A stretch of 10,427 bases of DNA from Candidatus Rokuibacteriota bacterium (GTDB lineage: Bacteria > Methylomirabilota > Methylomirabilia > Rokubacteriales > CSP1-6): NCBI GenBank assembly GCA_016201575.1, contig JACQCN010000419.1, positions 1 to 10,427 on the forward strand. Reading direction: 5' to 3'. Positions within the stretch are counted from its first letter, which is position 1. Every line of letters starts with the position of its first letter. The notes beneath the pieces are model-generated. The model saw nothing but the letters and a program-made list of their open reading frames with translations, did no database searches and had not been told where the DNA came from. The translations under genes were made by a program, and so were the position numbers. This document shows positions 1 to 6,792 of the stretch, piece by piece.

Positions 1-2
1 CC

Positions 3-50
3 GGGCGCCTGCTGTCGCTCACGATCCAGACCCAGATGGTGCTGACCTGA
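3..50 (+). CDS. C-terminal end of an unidentified protein (partial)
   Basis: An open frame enters from the left edge and stops at TGA 48-50, giving 15 residues (GRLLSLTIQTQMVLT). This is too short to assign a family. It is read as the tail of a real gene because the codons look normal and the broken Ldh2 gene and the dispersed repeat begin directly after it. The rest of the gene lies outside the window. Confidence 0.4.
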   Translation, partial: GRLLSLTIQTQMVLT

Positions 51-66
51 GCGGCCGGGCCTCCAC

Positions 67-85
67 CCCACATTATTCACGAACG
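67..85 (+). repeat. Dispersed repeat, left copy (inverted mate at 8016-8034)
   Basis: The sequence cattattcacgaacg (71-85) occurs again as an exact reverse complement at 8016-8030. Extending four bases outward gives 18 of 19 matches (67-85 against 8016-8034). A looser same-orientation copy (13 of 15) is at 10327-10341. The A/T-rich core stands out in this GC-rich DNA. It lies where the Ldh2 gene loses its N-terminal half, so it probably marks an old insertion or recombination boundary. Confidence 0.55.
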
Positions 86-628
86 GTCGTCGCGTGTGGC
101 GGGCGGGTCCTGTCGCAGGGCGCGCCGCCCCCGCCCGGCTGGGTCGTGGACGGCGACGGCCAGCCGGTGACGGACGTGGAGGAAGCGTTCCGCTACGTCT
201 TCGAGCGGCCCGAGGGCGGCATCACGCCGCTCGGGGGCACGCGCGAGCTGGGCAGCCACAAGGGCTACGGCCTGGCCGTCATGGTCCACATCCTCGGGGC
301 CACGCTCTCCGGCGGCTCGTTCTCGCCGATCCGCAACCGCACGCAGCGGACATCCGATCCCCACAACATCGGCCACTTCTTCCTGGCGATCGATCCGCGC
401 GCCTTCCGGGCCGACGGCGAGTTCGAGGACGATCTCGACCAGGTGATCGACGTGCTGCACAATGCCAGGCGCACTGACCCGGCGCAGCCCGTGCTGGTGG
501 CGGGCGACCCGGAGATGGAGACACGCACGGAGCGGCTTCAGGCCGGCGTGCCGATCCCGGACGACTTGATGGAGCAGGTGCGGGCGGTGGTGAAGACCGC
601 GGGCGTGCCGTTCGTCCTCGCGCTCTAG
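86..628 (+). pseudogene. Ldh2 (malate/L-lactate dehydrogenase-type) family oxidoreductase, C-terminal half only
   Basis: Family members are NAD(P)-dependent 2-hydroxyacid dehydrogenases of the type-2 malate/L-lactate/ureidoglycolate group, usually about 350 residues. Only the C-terminal half is here. From about base 113 the frame reads family-like sequence: PPGWVVDGDGQP, then GSHKGYGLAVMVHIL (a conserved nucleotide-binding stretch), then HNIGHFFLAIDPRAF, ending at TAG 626-628. The N-terminal catalytic and dimerisation region, roughly 190 residues, is absent. The frame stays open upstream without a start and runs into the 67-85 repeat. The only in-frame start after the repeat is GTG 146, without a convincing SD; it would give a 160-residue product lacking the active site. 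I read this as a truncated remnant. The family call is from remembered motifs and is fairly secure; the substrate is unknown. Confidence 0.75.
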
Positions 629-688
629 TCGAATCGCCGCCGGAGCCCCTCAGCAACGTCAACAGGACGAGTCAGGGGAGACTGGACA

Positions 689-1447
689 ATGAGCTCGCCG
701 AACAAGAGTGCCGTCGTGACGGGTGCGGGCACCGGCATCGGCAAGGCGGTCGCGGTCACGCTGCTGCAGAACGGGTATCGCGTGGCCCTGGCCGGGCGCC
801 GCAAGGAGCCGCTGGAGAAGGCGGTGGCGGAGGCCGGGCCGTCGGGCGCGCGAGCGCTGGTCGTGCCCACCGACGTGAGCGACCCGCCGTCCGTCCGCGC
901 CCTCTTCGCGCGGACGAAGGAGGCCTTCGGCCGCCTCGACCTGCTGTTCAACAACGCCGGCATCAACGCGCCCGGCATCCCGCTCGAGGACCTCGGCTAC
1001 GAGCAGTGGAAAGCGGTGGTGGACATCAACCTGACGGGCGTGTTCCTGTGCACGCAGGAAGCGTTCAAGCTCATGAAGAGCCAGGACCCTCGGGGCGGGC
1101 GCATCATCAACAACGGCTCCATCTCCGCCCACGCGCCCCGGCCCAACTCGGCCCCGTACACCGCCACCAAGCACGCGATCACGGGCCTCACCAAGTCGAC
1201 GTCCCTGGACGGGAGGAAGTACGACATCGCCTGCGGCCAGATCGACATCGGCAACGCCCTGACCGAGCTGGCGGCGCGAATGGCCCAGGGCGTCCCCCAG
1301 GCGAACGGCTCCGTCGCGGTCGAGCCGCTGATGGACGTGGCTCATGTCGCGAGCGCCGTGCTCTACATGGCCAGCCTTCCGCTGGACGCCAACGTGCAGT
1401 TCCTGACAGTCATGGCGACCAAGATGCCCTTCGTCGGTCGCGGCTGA
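689..1447 (+). CDS. SDR family NAD(P)-dependent oxidoreductase
   Basis: This is a 252-residue classical short-chain dehydrogenase/reductase, cytosolic, interconverting an alcohol and a carbonyl with NAD(P)H. It has the cofactor motif TGAGTGIG (residues 11-18), TDV after strand 3 (61-63), NNAG (88-91), the catalytic Asn 114 in VDINLTG, Ser 144, and YTATK with Tyr 157 and Lys 161. Length is normal for the family. ATG 689 is chosen because AGGGGAG (674-680) sits 8 bases upstream. The residues after the first cofactor strand (AGRRKEP) are basic, which favours NADP(H); this is inference. It lies 60 bases after the Ldh2 remnant on the same strand and may once have been co-transcribed with it. The C-terminal substrate loop does not identify the substrate. 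Confidence 0.93.
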   Translation: MSSPNKSAVVTGAGTGIGKAVAVTLLQNGYRVALAGRRKEPLEKAVAEAGPSGARALVVPTDVSDPPSVRALFARTKEAFGRLDLLFNNAGINAPGIPLEDLGYEQWKAVVDINLTGVFLCTQEAFKLMKSQDPRGGRIINNGSISAHAPRPNSAPYTATKHAITGLTKSTSLDGRKYDIACGQIDIGNALTELAARMAQGVPQANGSVAVEPLMDVAHVASAVLYMASLPLDANVQFLTVMATKMPFVGRG

Positions 1448-1460
1448 CCGGCGGGCCAGC

Positions 1461-1630
1461 TCAGGGCGTGCGAGGGCCGGCGAGTCCCGTCACGCGGCCG
1501 ACGAGCTCCGCGGCCGGCCCCGTGTACCGCGCGGAGTCGAGTAGCGCGTCCACCTCGCGCTCGGTCAGGTGTGGTGTGACGCGCGGGTCCTCGAGCAGGA
1601 GCGTGAATCGCTCCGGGAGGAGGCGCCTCG
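1461..1630 (-). pseudogene. C-terminal stub of a fumarase/aspartase-superfamily lyase (PcaB/adenylosuccinate lyase type)
   Basis: Read on the minus strand, the frame ending at TGA (complement of 1461-1463) gives about 55 residues including LLLEDPRVTPHLTEREV and DALLDSARYTGPAAEL. This matches my recollection of the C-terminal cap of 3-carboxy-cis,cis-muconate cycloisomerase and adenylosuccinate-lyase-like proteins (DPxVxxHL...LDxLLDPxxYxG). The signature and active-site domains are missing; upstream on its strand the frame passes into the oppositely oriented 1631-1900 gene, with no start and no lyase-like sequence. It is therefore a remnant of a gene of about 450 residues, left by rearrangement. 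The exact upstream limit is uncertain. The identification rests on a short motif, so alternatives remain. Confidence 0.6.
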
Positions 1631-1900
1631 ATGTCAGGTCCGGCTGATTTCCTGGCCAGAGCGGTCGAGCTCCTGGCGGCCGGAGCGTGGGAGCAGGCCC
1701 ACGAGATCGTCCAGAAGGAAGAGTCCGCGCCGGCGGCGTGGCTTCACGGCATCGTGCACACCCTCGAGGGCGATCTCGAAAACGCGCGCTACTGGTACCG
1801 GAAAGCCGACCGCGTCTTCCCCGGCCGCGACGCCGTCCAGGAGGAGATCGCCGCCGCCCGGAAGATGGTGCAGGGTGGAACCAGGTCCGGCCCCGCGTGA
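1631..1900 (+). CDS. Small TPR-like helical protein, conserved hypothetical type
   Basis: An 89-residue soluble protein with no signal peptide or membrane segment. The sequence reads as helical hairpins: FLARAVELLAAGAWEQAHEIVQ (residues 7-28) has a TPR-like A/G/L spacing, followed by WLHGIVHTLEGDLENARYWYRKADRVFP (37-64), itself like a TPR repeat. I recall similar small proteins with the AHEIVQ...HGIVH..EGD..NARYWYR pattern in several proteobacterial-type genomes, without an established function. ATG 1631 is supported by GGGAGGAGG (1615-1623) 7 bases upstream. That SD lies within the antisense lyase stub, so this gene and the remnant are interleaved. The final residues (GGTRSGPA) look disordered. 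It may be a protein-interaction adaptor; this is inference only. Confidence 0.75.
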   Translation: MSGPADFLARAVELLAAGAWEQAHEIVQKEESAPAAWLHGIVHTLEGDLENARYWYRKADRVFPGRDAVQEEIAAARKMVQGGTRSGPA

Positions 1901-1921
1901 GCCGCGCCGCGACTCCCTGCC

Positions 1922-1948
1922 TTTGAGATCACAGGCTGTGATCTCAAA
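1922..1948. promoter_or_regulatory. Perfect 13+1+13 palindrome, candidate operator
   Basis: tttgagatcacag is followed by a single g and then its exact complement ctgtgatctcaaa. It lies 22 bases after the 1631-1900 gene and 73 bases before the aldo/keto reductase. It could fold as a 12-bp stem with a 3-base loop, but no T-run follows, so an intrinsic terminator is unlikely. The symmetry suits a dimeric regulator controlling the aldo/keto reductase. The TCACA and TGTGA halves are arranged inside-out relative to a CRP site, so it is not a normal CRP box. Confidence 0.5.
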
Positions 1949-2021
1949 CCCGCCGGGTCTCCGTTACGGCTCACTCGAGCCCAAGGCCCTGCACACCCGA
2001 GAGATCTGAGCGATCACGGCC

Positions 2022-2918
2022 ATGGAGCGGCGCCGGCTCGGCGGGACCGACATCGTGGCGAGCGTCCTCGGCTTCGGCGGCTCCGAGATCGGCTACCAGC
2101 GCGTGGGCGCCCGCACCGTCGCGCGGCTCCTCGGGAGCGCGCTCGATGCCGGCCTGAACGTGATCGACACGGCCGAGTGCTACGCGGACAGCGAGGCCCT
2201 CATCGGCCGCGCGATCGGCGCCCGGCGGCGCGAGTTCTACCTCTTCACCAAGTGCTGGCACGCCCGCGGCTGGTCGCGCCCCGACTGGCGGTCGGCCTCG
2301 CTCTTCGCGAGCATCGAGCGGAGCCTCCGTCGCCTCGAGACCGACTACCTCGACCTGATCCAGCTTCACAGCTGCTCCCTCGCTGAGCTCCAGAAGGGCG
2401 ACGCCATCGCGGCCCTCGAGCGGGCGCGCGAGCGGGGCTGGGCGCGGTACATCGGCTACAGCGGCGACGGCGAGGCGGCGCGCTACGCGGTCGAGTGCGG
2501 CCGCTTCGACACGCTCCAGACCTCGGTCAACATCGCGGACCAGGAGGCGCTCGACCTCACGCTGCCCCAGGCGCGCGCCCGGCCGATGGGCGTGATCGCC
2601 AAGCGGCCGCTGGCGAACGTCGCGTGGCGGTACGCGCGGAAGCCGGCCGAGGCCTACTACCAGACCTACTGGTCGCGGCTGCGGACGCTGGACTATCCCT
2701 TCCTGCGCGATGCCTCCGACACGGCCGTGACCACCGCGCTGCGCTTCACGCTCGGCGTGCCGGGCGTTCACACCGCGATCGTCGGCACCACGAAGCCGGA
2801 GCGCTGGCAGCAGAACGCGGCGTCGCTGGAGGCCGGCGCCATGCCCGCGGACGGGCTGGATCGGATCCGCGCGCGCTGGCGCGAGGTCGCCGACGCGTCG
2901 TGGGTCGGCCAGGTGTAA
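2022..2918 (+). CDS. Aldo/keto reductase
   Basis: A 298-residue NADPH-dependent aldo/keto reductase with a TIM-barrel fold, expected in the cytosol and reducing an aldehyde or ketone. The catalytic tetrad is present: Asp 49 in VIDTAECY, Tyr 54, Lys 77 in LFTKC, and His 116 in LIQLHS. The conserved N-terminal glycine strand (LGFGGSEIG, 16-24) and the C-terminal cofactor-binding part (GVHTAIVGTTKPERWQQN) are also there. Length is slightly below the usual 310-330, consistent with the shorter bacterial subfamilies. ATG 2022 starts directly on the typical MERRRLGGT opening; the upstream SD is weak (GAGAGA at about 2000-2005). The 27-bp palindrome 73 bases upstream may regulate it. It is 76 bases before the luciferase-like gene on the same strand. 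Substrate cannot be told. Confidence 0.92.
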   Translation: MERRRLGGTDIVASVLGFGGSEIGYQRVGARTVARLLGSALDAGLNVIDTAECYADSEALIGRAIGARRREFYLFTKCWHARGWSRPDWRSASLFASIERSLRRLETDYLDLIQLHSCSLAELQKGDAIAALERARERGWARYIGYSGDGEAARYAVECGRFDTLQTSVNIADQEALDLTLPQARARPMGVIAKRPLANVAWRYARKPAEAYYQTYWSRLRTLDYPFLRDASDTAVTTALRFTLGVPGVHTAIVGTTKPERWQQNAASLEAGAMPADGLDRIRARWREVADASWVGQV

Positions 2919-2994
2919 GGGGCAACGGCCTGATGCCCTTGACGGGCGGCATGAAATGTCTCACTGTGGCGAAATTGCGCAAAGGGAGGTTCGC

Positions 2995-4065
2995 ATGCAC
3001 CTCGGCTACTTCGCGATGCCGCTGCACCCGCCCGGCTCCGATCCCGCGCTCACCATGGACACGGATCTCGAGCAGCTCGTGTTCCTCGACGACCTCGGCT
3101 TCGAGGAGGCCTGGATCGGGGAGCACTTCACCGCGCGCTGGGAGAACATCCCGTGTCCGGACCTCTTCATCGCCAAGGCGCTCGGGATGACCCGCCGCAT
3201 GAAGCTCGGCACCGGCGTCTCCTGCCTGCCCAACCACAACCCACTGATGCTCGCGCAGCGCATCGCCGTGCTCGACCAGCTCGCCCAGGGCCGCTTCTAC
3301 TGGGGGGTGGGCTCCGGCGGCTTCCCCGGCGACTTCGAGCTGTTCGGCTTCGACCCGCAGACGGGGGAGCACCGCGAGATGACCCGGGCCTCGCTGGAGA
3401 CCATCATCAACCTGTGGAACGATCCCAAGCCCGGGCTCTACGAGACGAAGTACTGGCGGTTCCGGGTCCCCGAGCCGCAGGACGACATCGGGCTGGCCCT
3501 GCACATGCGTCCCTATCAGCGCCCGCATCCGCCGATCGGCGTGGCGGGGGTCTCCGCCAAGTCGGACACGCTGGTCCTGGCGGGCGAGCGCGGGTACCTG
3601 CCGATGAGCATCAACTTCGTACCCTCCCGGATCCTGCGCACTCACTGGGAAGGCGTGGAGGAGGGGGCCCGCCGCACCGGCCGCGCGGCCGACCGCGCCG
3701 CCTGGCGGGTCTCGCGCGACGTCTACGTCGCGGAGACGACGGCGCAGGCCCGGCGGGAGGCGCTGGCGGGGACGCTCGCGCGGGACTGGACCGGCTACTT
3801 CCTGCCCCTGCTGAAGAAGGTCAATCTCCTGAGCCTGACCAAGGTGGATCCCGACATGCCGGACTCGGAGGTCACCGTCGAGTACCTGGCGGATCAGGTG
3901 TGGATCGTCGGGGACCCCGACGAGGTGACGCGGAAGCTCCAGCGGCTCCAGCGGGACGTGGGCGGCTTCGGCACCCTGCTCGTCATCGCCCACGAGTGGG
4001 AGCCTCGGGCGGCGTGGACTCGGTCGATGACCCTGCTCCAGGAGGAGGTTCTCCCCCGCCTCTGA
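2995..4065 (+). CDS. LLM class (luciferase-like) flavin-dependent oxidoreductase
   Basis: A 356-residue bacterial-luciferase-like monooxygenase or dehydrogenase using FMNH2 or F420. The TIM-barrel signatures are GFEEAWIGEHF (35-45), MKLGTGVSCLPNHNPLMLAQRIAVLD (69-94) and QGRFYWGVGSGG (98-109). The aromatic and charged motifs resemble the limonene-1,2-monooxygenase-like branch, but the substrate is not determined. I chose ATG 2995 because AAAGGGAGG (2981-2989) is 5 bases upstream and the protein then begins MHLGYFAMPL, the normal first barrel strand. An earlier in-frame ATG at 2956 would add 13 non-conserved residues and bury the SD. Its position after the aldo/keto reductase suggests a shared oxidative pathway for a small terpenoid- or ketone-like compound (inference). 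Confidence 0.92.
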   Translation: MHLGYFAMPLHPPGSDPALTMDTDLEQLVFLDDLGFEEAWIGEHFTARWENIPCPDLFIAKALGMTRRMKLGTGVSCLPNHNPLMLAQRIAVLDQLAQGRFYWGVGSGGFPGDFELFGFDPQTGEHREMTRASLETIINLWNDPKPGLYETKYWRFRVPEPQDDIGLALHMRPYQRPHPPIGVAGVSAKSDTLVLAGERGYLPMSINFVPSRILRTHWEGVEEGARRTGRAADRAAWRVSRDVYVAETTAQARREALAGTLARDWTGYFLPLLKKVNLLSLTKVDPDMPDSEVTVEYLADQVWIVGDPDEVTRKLQRLQRDVGGFGTLLVIAHEWEPRAAWTRSMTLLQEEVLPRL

Positions 4066-4120
4066 CGAGCCCGCCGGCCCTCGATCGCGGCATCACCAGA
4101 GCCGCATACGCCGGGACCGT

Positions 4121-4166
4121 CTGACCTCCCCGTGGCGGATAGGCGATAATCCTCCGCTGAGGAGGA
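4121..4166 (+). promoter_or_regulatory. Possible promoter and SD-masking hairpin before the epimerase remnant
   Basis: ctgacc (4121-4126, 4 of 6 to the -35 consensus) and gataat (4145-4150, 5 of 6 to the -10) are 18 bases apart in the 105-bp gap after the LLM gene. Directly downstream tcctcc (4150-4155) pairs perfectly with ggagga (4161-4166) over a 5-base loop. The right arm contains the SD used by ATG 4171, so the hairpin could limit translation. Since the stem overlaps the -10 box, a promoter exactly here would not transcribe the whole stem; the hairpin matters only in read-through mRNA. Confidence 0.3.
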
Positions 4167-4170
4167 CTCG

Positions 4171-4791
4171 ATGCGTGTGCTGGTGACGGGTGGAACCGGC
4201 TTCATCGGCTCCTTCCTGGTGGACCGCCTGCTGGCCGACGGCCACGGGGTCTGCGTGCTCGACAACCTGGATCCCCGGGTCCACCCGGGTAGCCGTCCGG
4301 AACACCTGGCGCCGGGAGCGGAGCTGCTCGTGGGAGACGTCCGTGACCGGGAGCGCTGCACGGCGGCCCTCGACGGCGTCGACGCGGTGGTGCACGCGGC
4401 CGCCGCCGTCGGGGTGGCCCAGTCCCTGTATCGGGTGGAGCACTTCGTGGACGTGAACATCCGAGGAACGGCGACGGTCCTGGAGGGCCTGCTCGCGCGC
4501 CGCGACCGGCGACCGAAGCTCGTCGTGCTGAGCTCGATGACGGGCTACGGCGAGGGCCTCTATCGGCGCCGCTCCGACGGCCGGCTCCTCCGCGTGGATG
4601 TTCGGAGCGAGGTCGAGATCCGGCGGTCAGGCTGGGAGCCGGTCTGCCCCGAGACCGGCGAGCCGCTGGCGCCGATGCCCACGCCGGAGGAGTCCGCCCT
4701 GCTGGCCCGGAACGTCTACGCGCTGACCAAGCGGTACCAGGAGGAGGTCGTTCTGCCTCACGGGCTTGGCGGCAACGCTCCGGCGCGATGA
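4171..4791 (+). pseudogene. NAD-dependent epimerase/dehydratase, truncated after YxxxK
   Basis: The N-terminal 190 or so residues are a good extended-SDR nucleotide-sugar epimerase/dehydratase: GGTGFIG (7-13) for NAD binding, Asp 31 at the end of strand 2 in VLDNLDP, VGDVRD (54-59), SSM (121-123) and YALTK with Tyr 183 and Lys 187. A loop reading [19 protein letters not shown] precedes the catalytic Tyr, as in some UDP-glucose 4-epimerase-like homologues. Family members are about 330-370 residues. Here similarity ends near residue 195 (EEVVL) and 11 unrelated codons lead to TGA 4789-4791, so the sugar-binding domain is absent. ATG 4171 has GGAGGA 4 bases upstream. The insertion sequence begins about 45 bases past the stop, but the break is upstream of it and no missing half reappears beyond the IS. 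Probably non-functional. Confidence 0.85.
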
Positions 4792-4835
4792 ATGATGAAA
4801 GACGGCCTACTGCGGCGGCTGAACCGGCGCGTTGA

Positions 4836-4847
4836 TATGACTTCCAC
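4836..4847 (+). repeat. Subterminal inverted repeat, transposase 3' side
   Basis: tatgacttccac, exact complement of 6377-6388. It lies at the end of the long non-coding segment. Immediately outside (reading outward) is tcaacgcgcc, which does not match the other end, consistent with the repeat ending here. Confidence 0.75.
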
Positions 4848-5162
4848 TGTCAAGGGTCACGATGACGTCAGGATCGCGGGTGCCGTTCTCCCTTCCGTCG
4901 TTGCTTCATTGTCTGCGGTTGACACTCGAGCCACCGGAAGAGACGGAGCCTGTAACTGCGACGGTTGATCATGCTGATATCCGTGGGTTGGCTACCACCT
5001 TACTGGTGTCCGTCGCGGCGCCGGCTTCGCTCTAGGGACGAGGGTCGTGGCCGCCTCATAACGCGATCGAAGATTGCGCCGATACCGGGGCCGCGCCTCC
5101 GCCGATGGCTCGAGATCGTGATCAAGGGTTCGATGCTCCGTCCGCCTCGATGCGTTGGCCCG
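4848..5162 (-). ncRNA. Candidate bridge RNA region of the IS1111-type element
   Basis: No convincing gene lies between the transposase stop and the subterminal repeat. Work on IS110-family recombinases places a structured bridge RNA (separate target- and donor-binding loops) in the longer non-coding end, which for the IS1111 group is 3' of the transposase, as here. On the transposase strand gcgacgg and ccgtcgc (plus positions 5010-5016 and 4958-4964) can form a 7-bp stem enclosing about 45 bases, inside which cacc and ggtg (5005-5008 and 4996-4999) form a small hairpin. Such a stem with a large unpaired bulge fits a guide loop. I could not map the RNA ends or match guides to the flanks, so the boundaries given are the whole available region. 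Confidence 0.5.
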
Positions 5163-6281
5163 TCAGGCGGCCCGCGGCACGATGCGCGCGATCGCCCAGG
5201 CGAAGGCGGCCATCTCGCGGGCAATGGCCACGACGACCTGGTTGACGTGCTTGCCGCGGGCGGTCAATTGCCGATACCGCTTGCACAGGCGCACCTGCGC
5301 CTTCCAGCCGATCGCCTGGACCTCGGGCGGCAGCTTCTCCAGGCGGAGTTGGAGGTGCCGGCTCACCTTGGCCGGGTACCGATAGGCCCACGCGCCTTCC
5401 ACCAGCGCGCGCCGGGCGTGGCTGTTCCCGGCCTTGGTGATGCCGCCTTGCCGGCGCCGCGCCCCCGACGAGTACTCCGAGGGCGTGAGACCGAGATAGC
5501 TCATCAGCTGGCGCGGGCTGTCGAAGCGCGTGAGGTCCCCGAGCTCGGCCATCAAGATGACGGCGCCCGTGAGCTCGACCCCACGCAGCGCCTGGATGGC
5601 CTCGACCACCGGGTACAGCCGCCAGCCCTTGACCGCCTCGTGGAGCTCGCGCTCCAGACGCTGCAGCCGCTCGGACTGCTCGGTGACGGCGCGCACGTAC
5701 TCCTGGAAGATGATCTGCTGCGGCGGGGTCGGACACACCACCTCCGACAGCCAGCGCAGGTGGGCGGCGTTCCAGCTGGCCCGGCCCTCGTAGCGAATGT
5801 CCTGCCGCAGCAGGAACGATTTCAGCCGGTGCTTGCTCCGCTTGAGATCCTCCATGGCGTCCTCGCGGCCTCGGCTCAGGTCCCGCAGGGCCTCGTCCTC
5901 GATGCCCGGCACGTAGATCGAGCTCAGGTCGCCGCTGCGCATCAAGCGGGCCAGCGTCATCGCATCGCGCCGATCCGTCTTCACGCGGTCGCCCGGCTTC
6001 CGCGGAATCAGCGACGGCGCCACGACGTGGCAGCTCAAGCCCTTCCGCGTGAGGTACCGATACAGCCAGTAGCCACACGGCCCCGCCTCGTAGACGAACA
6101 CCAGCGGCGCGCCCTTCGACTGCAGCTTCCGAATCAGCTTGTCGATGTCGCACTGCCGTGGGCCGATCGCCCCCAGCGACACCACCTCGGCGCCCCGATC
6201 CTCCGGTGCGTAGGCGACGGCGATCGACTCCTTGTGCACATCGAGACCGACATAGAGCGTCGTCTTGCTAGACTCGTTCAT
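5163..6281 (-). CDS. IS110 family transposase (IS1111-type)
   Basis: A 372-residue recombinase that, in this family, moves the element with its bridge RNA through a circular intermediate. The N-terminal RuvC-like DEDD domain has Asp 14 ([10 protein letters not shown]), Glu 65 ([10 protein letters not shown]), and Asp 103 and Asp 106 ([14 protein letters not shown]). A helical, probably coiled-coil linker covers about 135-220. The C-terminal Transposase_20 domain (about 225-310) contains [32 protein letters not shown], and [18 protein letters not shown] with the presumed catalytic Ser 287. All expected residues are present and length is normal, so it may be active. The start at 6281 (minus) has GGAGGT 5 bases upstream (plus 6287-6292). 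A 6-bp hairpin with a 5-base loop (6302-6318) sits in its short leader. Confidence 0.95.
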   Translation of the reverse strand: MNESSKTTLYVGLDVHKESIAVAYAPEDRGAEVVSLGAIGPRQCDIDKLIRKLQSKGAPLVFVYEAGPCGYWLYRYLTRKGLSCHVVAPSLIPRKPGDRVKTDRRDAMTLARLMRSGDLSSIYVPGIEDEALRDLSRGREDAMEDLKRSKHRLKSFLLRQDIRYEGRASWNAAHLRWLSEVVCPTPPQQIIFQEYVRAVTEQSERLQRLERELHEAVKGWRLYPVVEAIQALRGVELTGAVILMAELGDLTRFDSPRQLMSYLGLTPSEYSSGARRRQGGITKAGNSHARRALVEGAWAYRYPAKVSRHLQLRLEKLPPEVQAIGWKAQVRLCKRYRQLTARGKHVNQVVVAIAREMAAFAWAIARIVPRAA

Positions 6282-6301
6282 GGCTGACCTCCACGTTCGT
6301 G

Positions 6302-6318
6302 CTGTGCCTCGAGCACAG
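6302..6318 (-). promoter_or_regulatory. Hairpin in the transposase 5' leader
   Basis: ctgtgc (6302-6307) and gcacag (6313-6318) are exact complements around a 5-base loop, 21 bases upstream of the transposase start and just before its SD. It may affect transposase translation or block read-through into the element; neither is shown. Confidence 0.3.
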
Positions 6319-6376
6319 GGCGGCTCTGGCCCTTCAAGGCTAACCCGCGGAGAGCGCTGGGGGTCAGCCTCACTTC

Positions 6377-6388
6377 GTGGAAGTCATA
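6377..6388 (-). repeat. Subterminal inverted repeat, transposase 5' side
   Basis: gtggaagtcata, exact complement of 4836-4847. Bases outside it (ctgtctatcc) differ from those outside the other repeat. Confidence 0.75.
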
Positions 6389-6450
6389 CTGTCTATCCGT
6401 ACAAACGTGTCTGACGGGTACAGCCGGGCCTCTTAGGAACAGTACTGCGC

Positions 6451-6792
6451 GTGCAGATTCCGAACGCCGCCCAGGCAGTCATCGAACCCGCGAAGCTCCA
6501 CGGGTACCTGCTCTCGCACACCCATCCTGTTGGACGATTCAAGGCGGCCTTCTTCTTGGGGCTCGGGTATTCAGCCGAGGAGTGGGGCCGGCTGGAGGCG
6601 CACCTTCGAGCGCAGCACCTATCGCAAGATGCGACGCTGGGGGAGCGAAGTGCCTACGGACAGAAGTATGAGATTCGCGCTACATTGGTCGGGCCGACGG
6701 GACAGGCAGCGGCCGTTGTGAGCGTCTGGGTCGTACGGGCGGGCGAGGACATCCCGCGGTTCGTGACAGCCTATCCGGAGGGAAGCCGATGA
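6451..6792 (+). CDS. DUF6883-like protein, candidate toxin of a two-gene cassette
   Basis: A 113-residue soluble protein. It opens with IPNAAQAVIEPAKLHGYLL (3-21), then HPVGRFKAAFF (25-35), YGQKYEI (69-75), a central Trp 93 in VSVWVV, and PRFVTAYP (102-109). From memory this matches the DUF6883 family, found alone and as the C-terminal module of some long secreted polymorphic-toxin proteins. That link is why a toxin role is proposed; no activity is established here. The conserved His 25, Lys 31, Tyr 69 and the terminal R-x-V-x-x-Y patch are candidate functional residues. Start is GTG 6451 with a weak, distant AGGA (6435-6438); the family-like sequence begins right at this codon. Its stop overlaps the next gene by ATGA, so the two are translationally coupled. 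Immediately beside the IS element. Confidence 0.75.
   Translation: MQIPNAAQAVIEPAKLHGYLLSHTHPVGRFKAAFFLGLGYSAEEWGRLEAHLRAQHLSQDATLGERSAYGQKYEIRATLVGPTGQAAAVVSVWVVRAGEDIPRFVTAYPEGSR

Larger units (their letters stand above)
4836..6388 (-). mobile_element. IS110-family, IS1111-type insertion sequence
   Basis: A DEDD transposase gene is bracketed by exact 12-bp inverted repeats, tatgacttccac (4836-4847) and gtggaagtcata (6377-6388). IS1111-group elements have subterminal repeats of this kind with a few extra bases outside, so the true ends probably lie 3-7 bases beyond. The repeat-to-repeat length of 1553 bp suits the group. The non-coding part is about 327 bp on the 3' side of the transposase and only 107 bp on the 5' side, the asymmetry expected for IS1111-type rather than IS110-type elements. 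No target duplication is expected for this family. The element looks complete. It follows the broken epimerase, and the sequence to its right is unrelated to that gene. Confidence 0.82.

Noticed and set aside
1598..1614. ggagcg/cgctcc hairpin just upstream of the 1631 gene's SD
   Set aside because: Short, GC-rich and within former lyase codons; such pairs are expected by chance in this composition.
1922..1948. Palindrome as a rho-independent terminator
   Set aside because: Loop of only 1-3 bases and no T-run on either side. An operator or other site is more plausible.
1922..1948. CRP/FNR-type binding site
   Set aside because: The TGTGA and TCACA elements are in the reverse order and spacing compared with a CRP site.
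2746..3993. Long minus-strand open frame of 415 codons opposite the AKR and LLM genes
   Set aside because: Antisense to two well-supported enzymes; the translation shows no family motif and is dominated by Arg, Gly, Val and Leu.
4820..4840. Possible integron attC-like core (gttgat) beside the IS end
   Set aside because: It does not fit GTTRRRY and no matching RYYYAAC partner with attC symmetry was found.
4965..6287. Long plus-strand open frame of 440 codons opposite the transposase
   Set aside because: It is the antisense shadow of the IS110 transposase, with Arg/Pro/Leu-rich, His-rich low-complexity translation typical of high-GC antisense frames.
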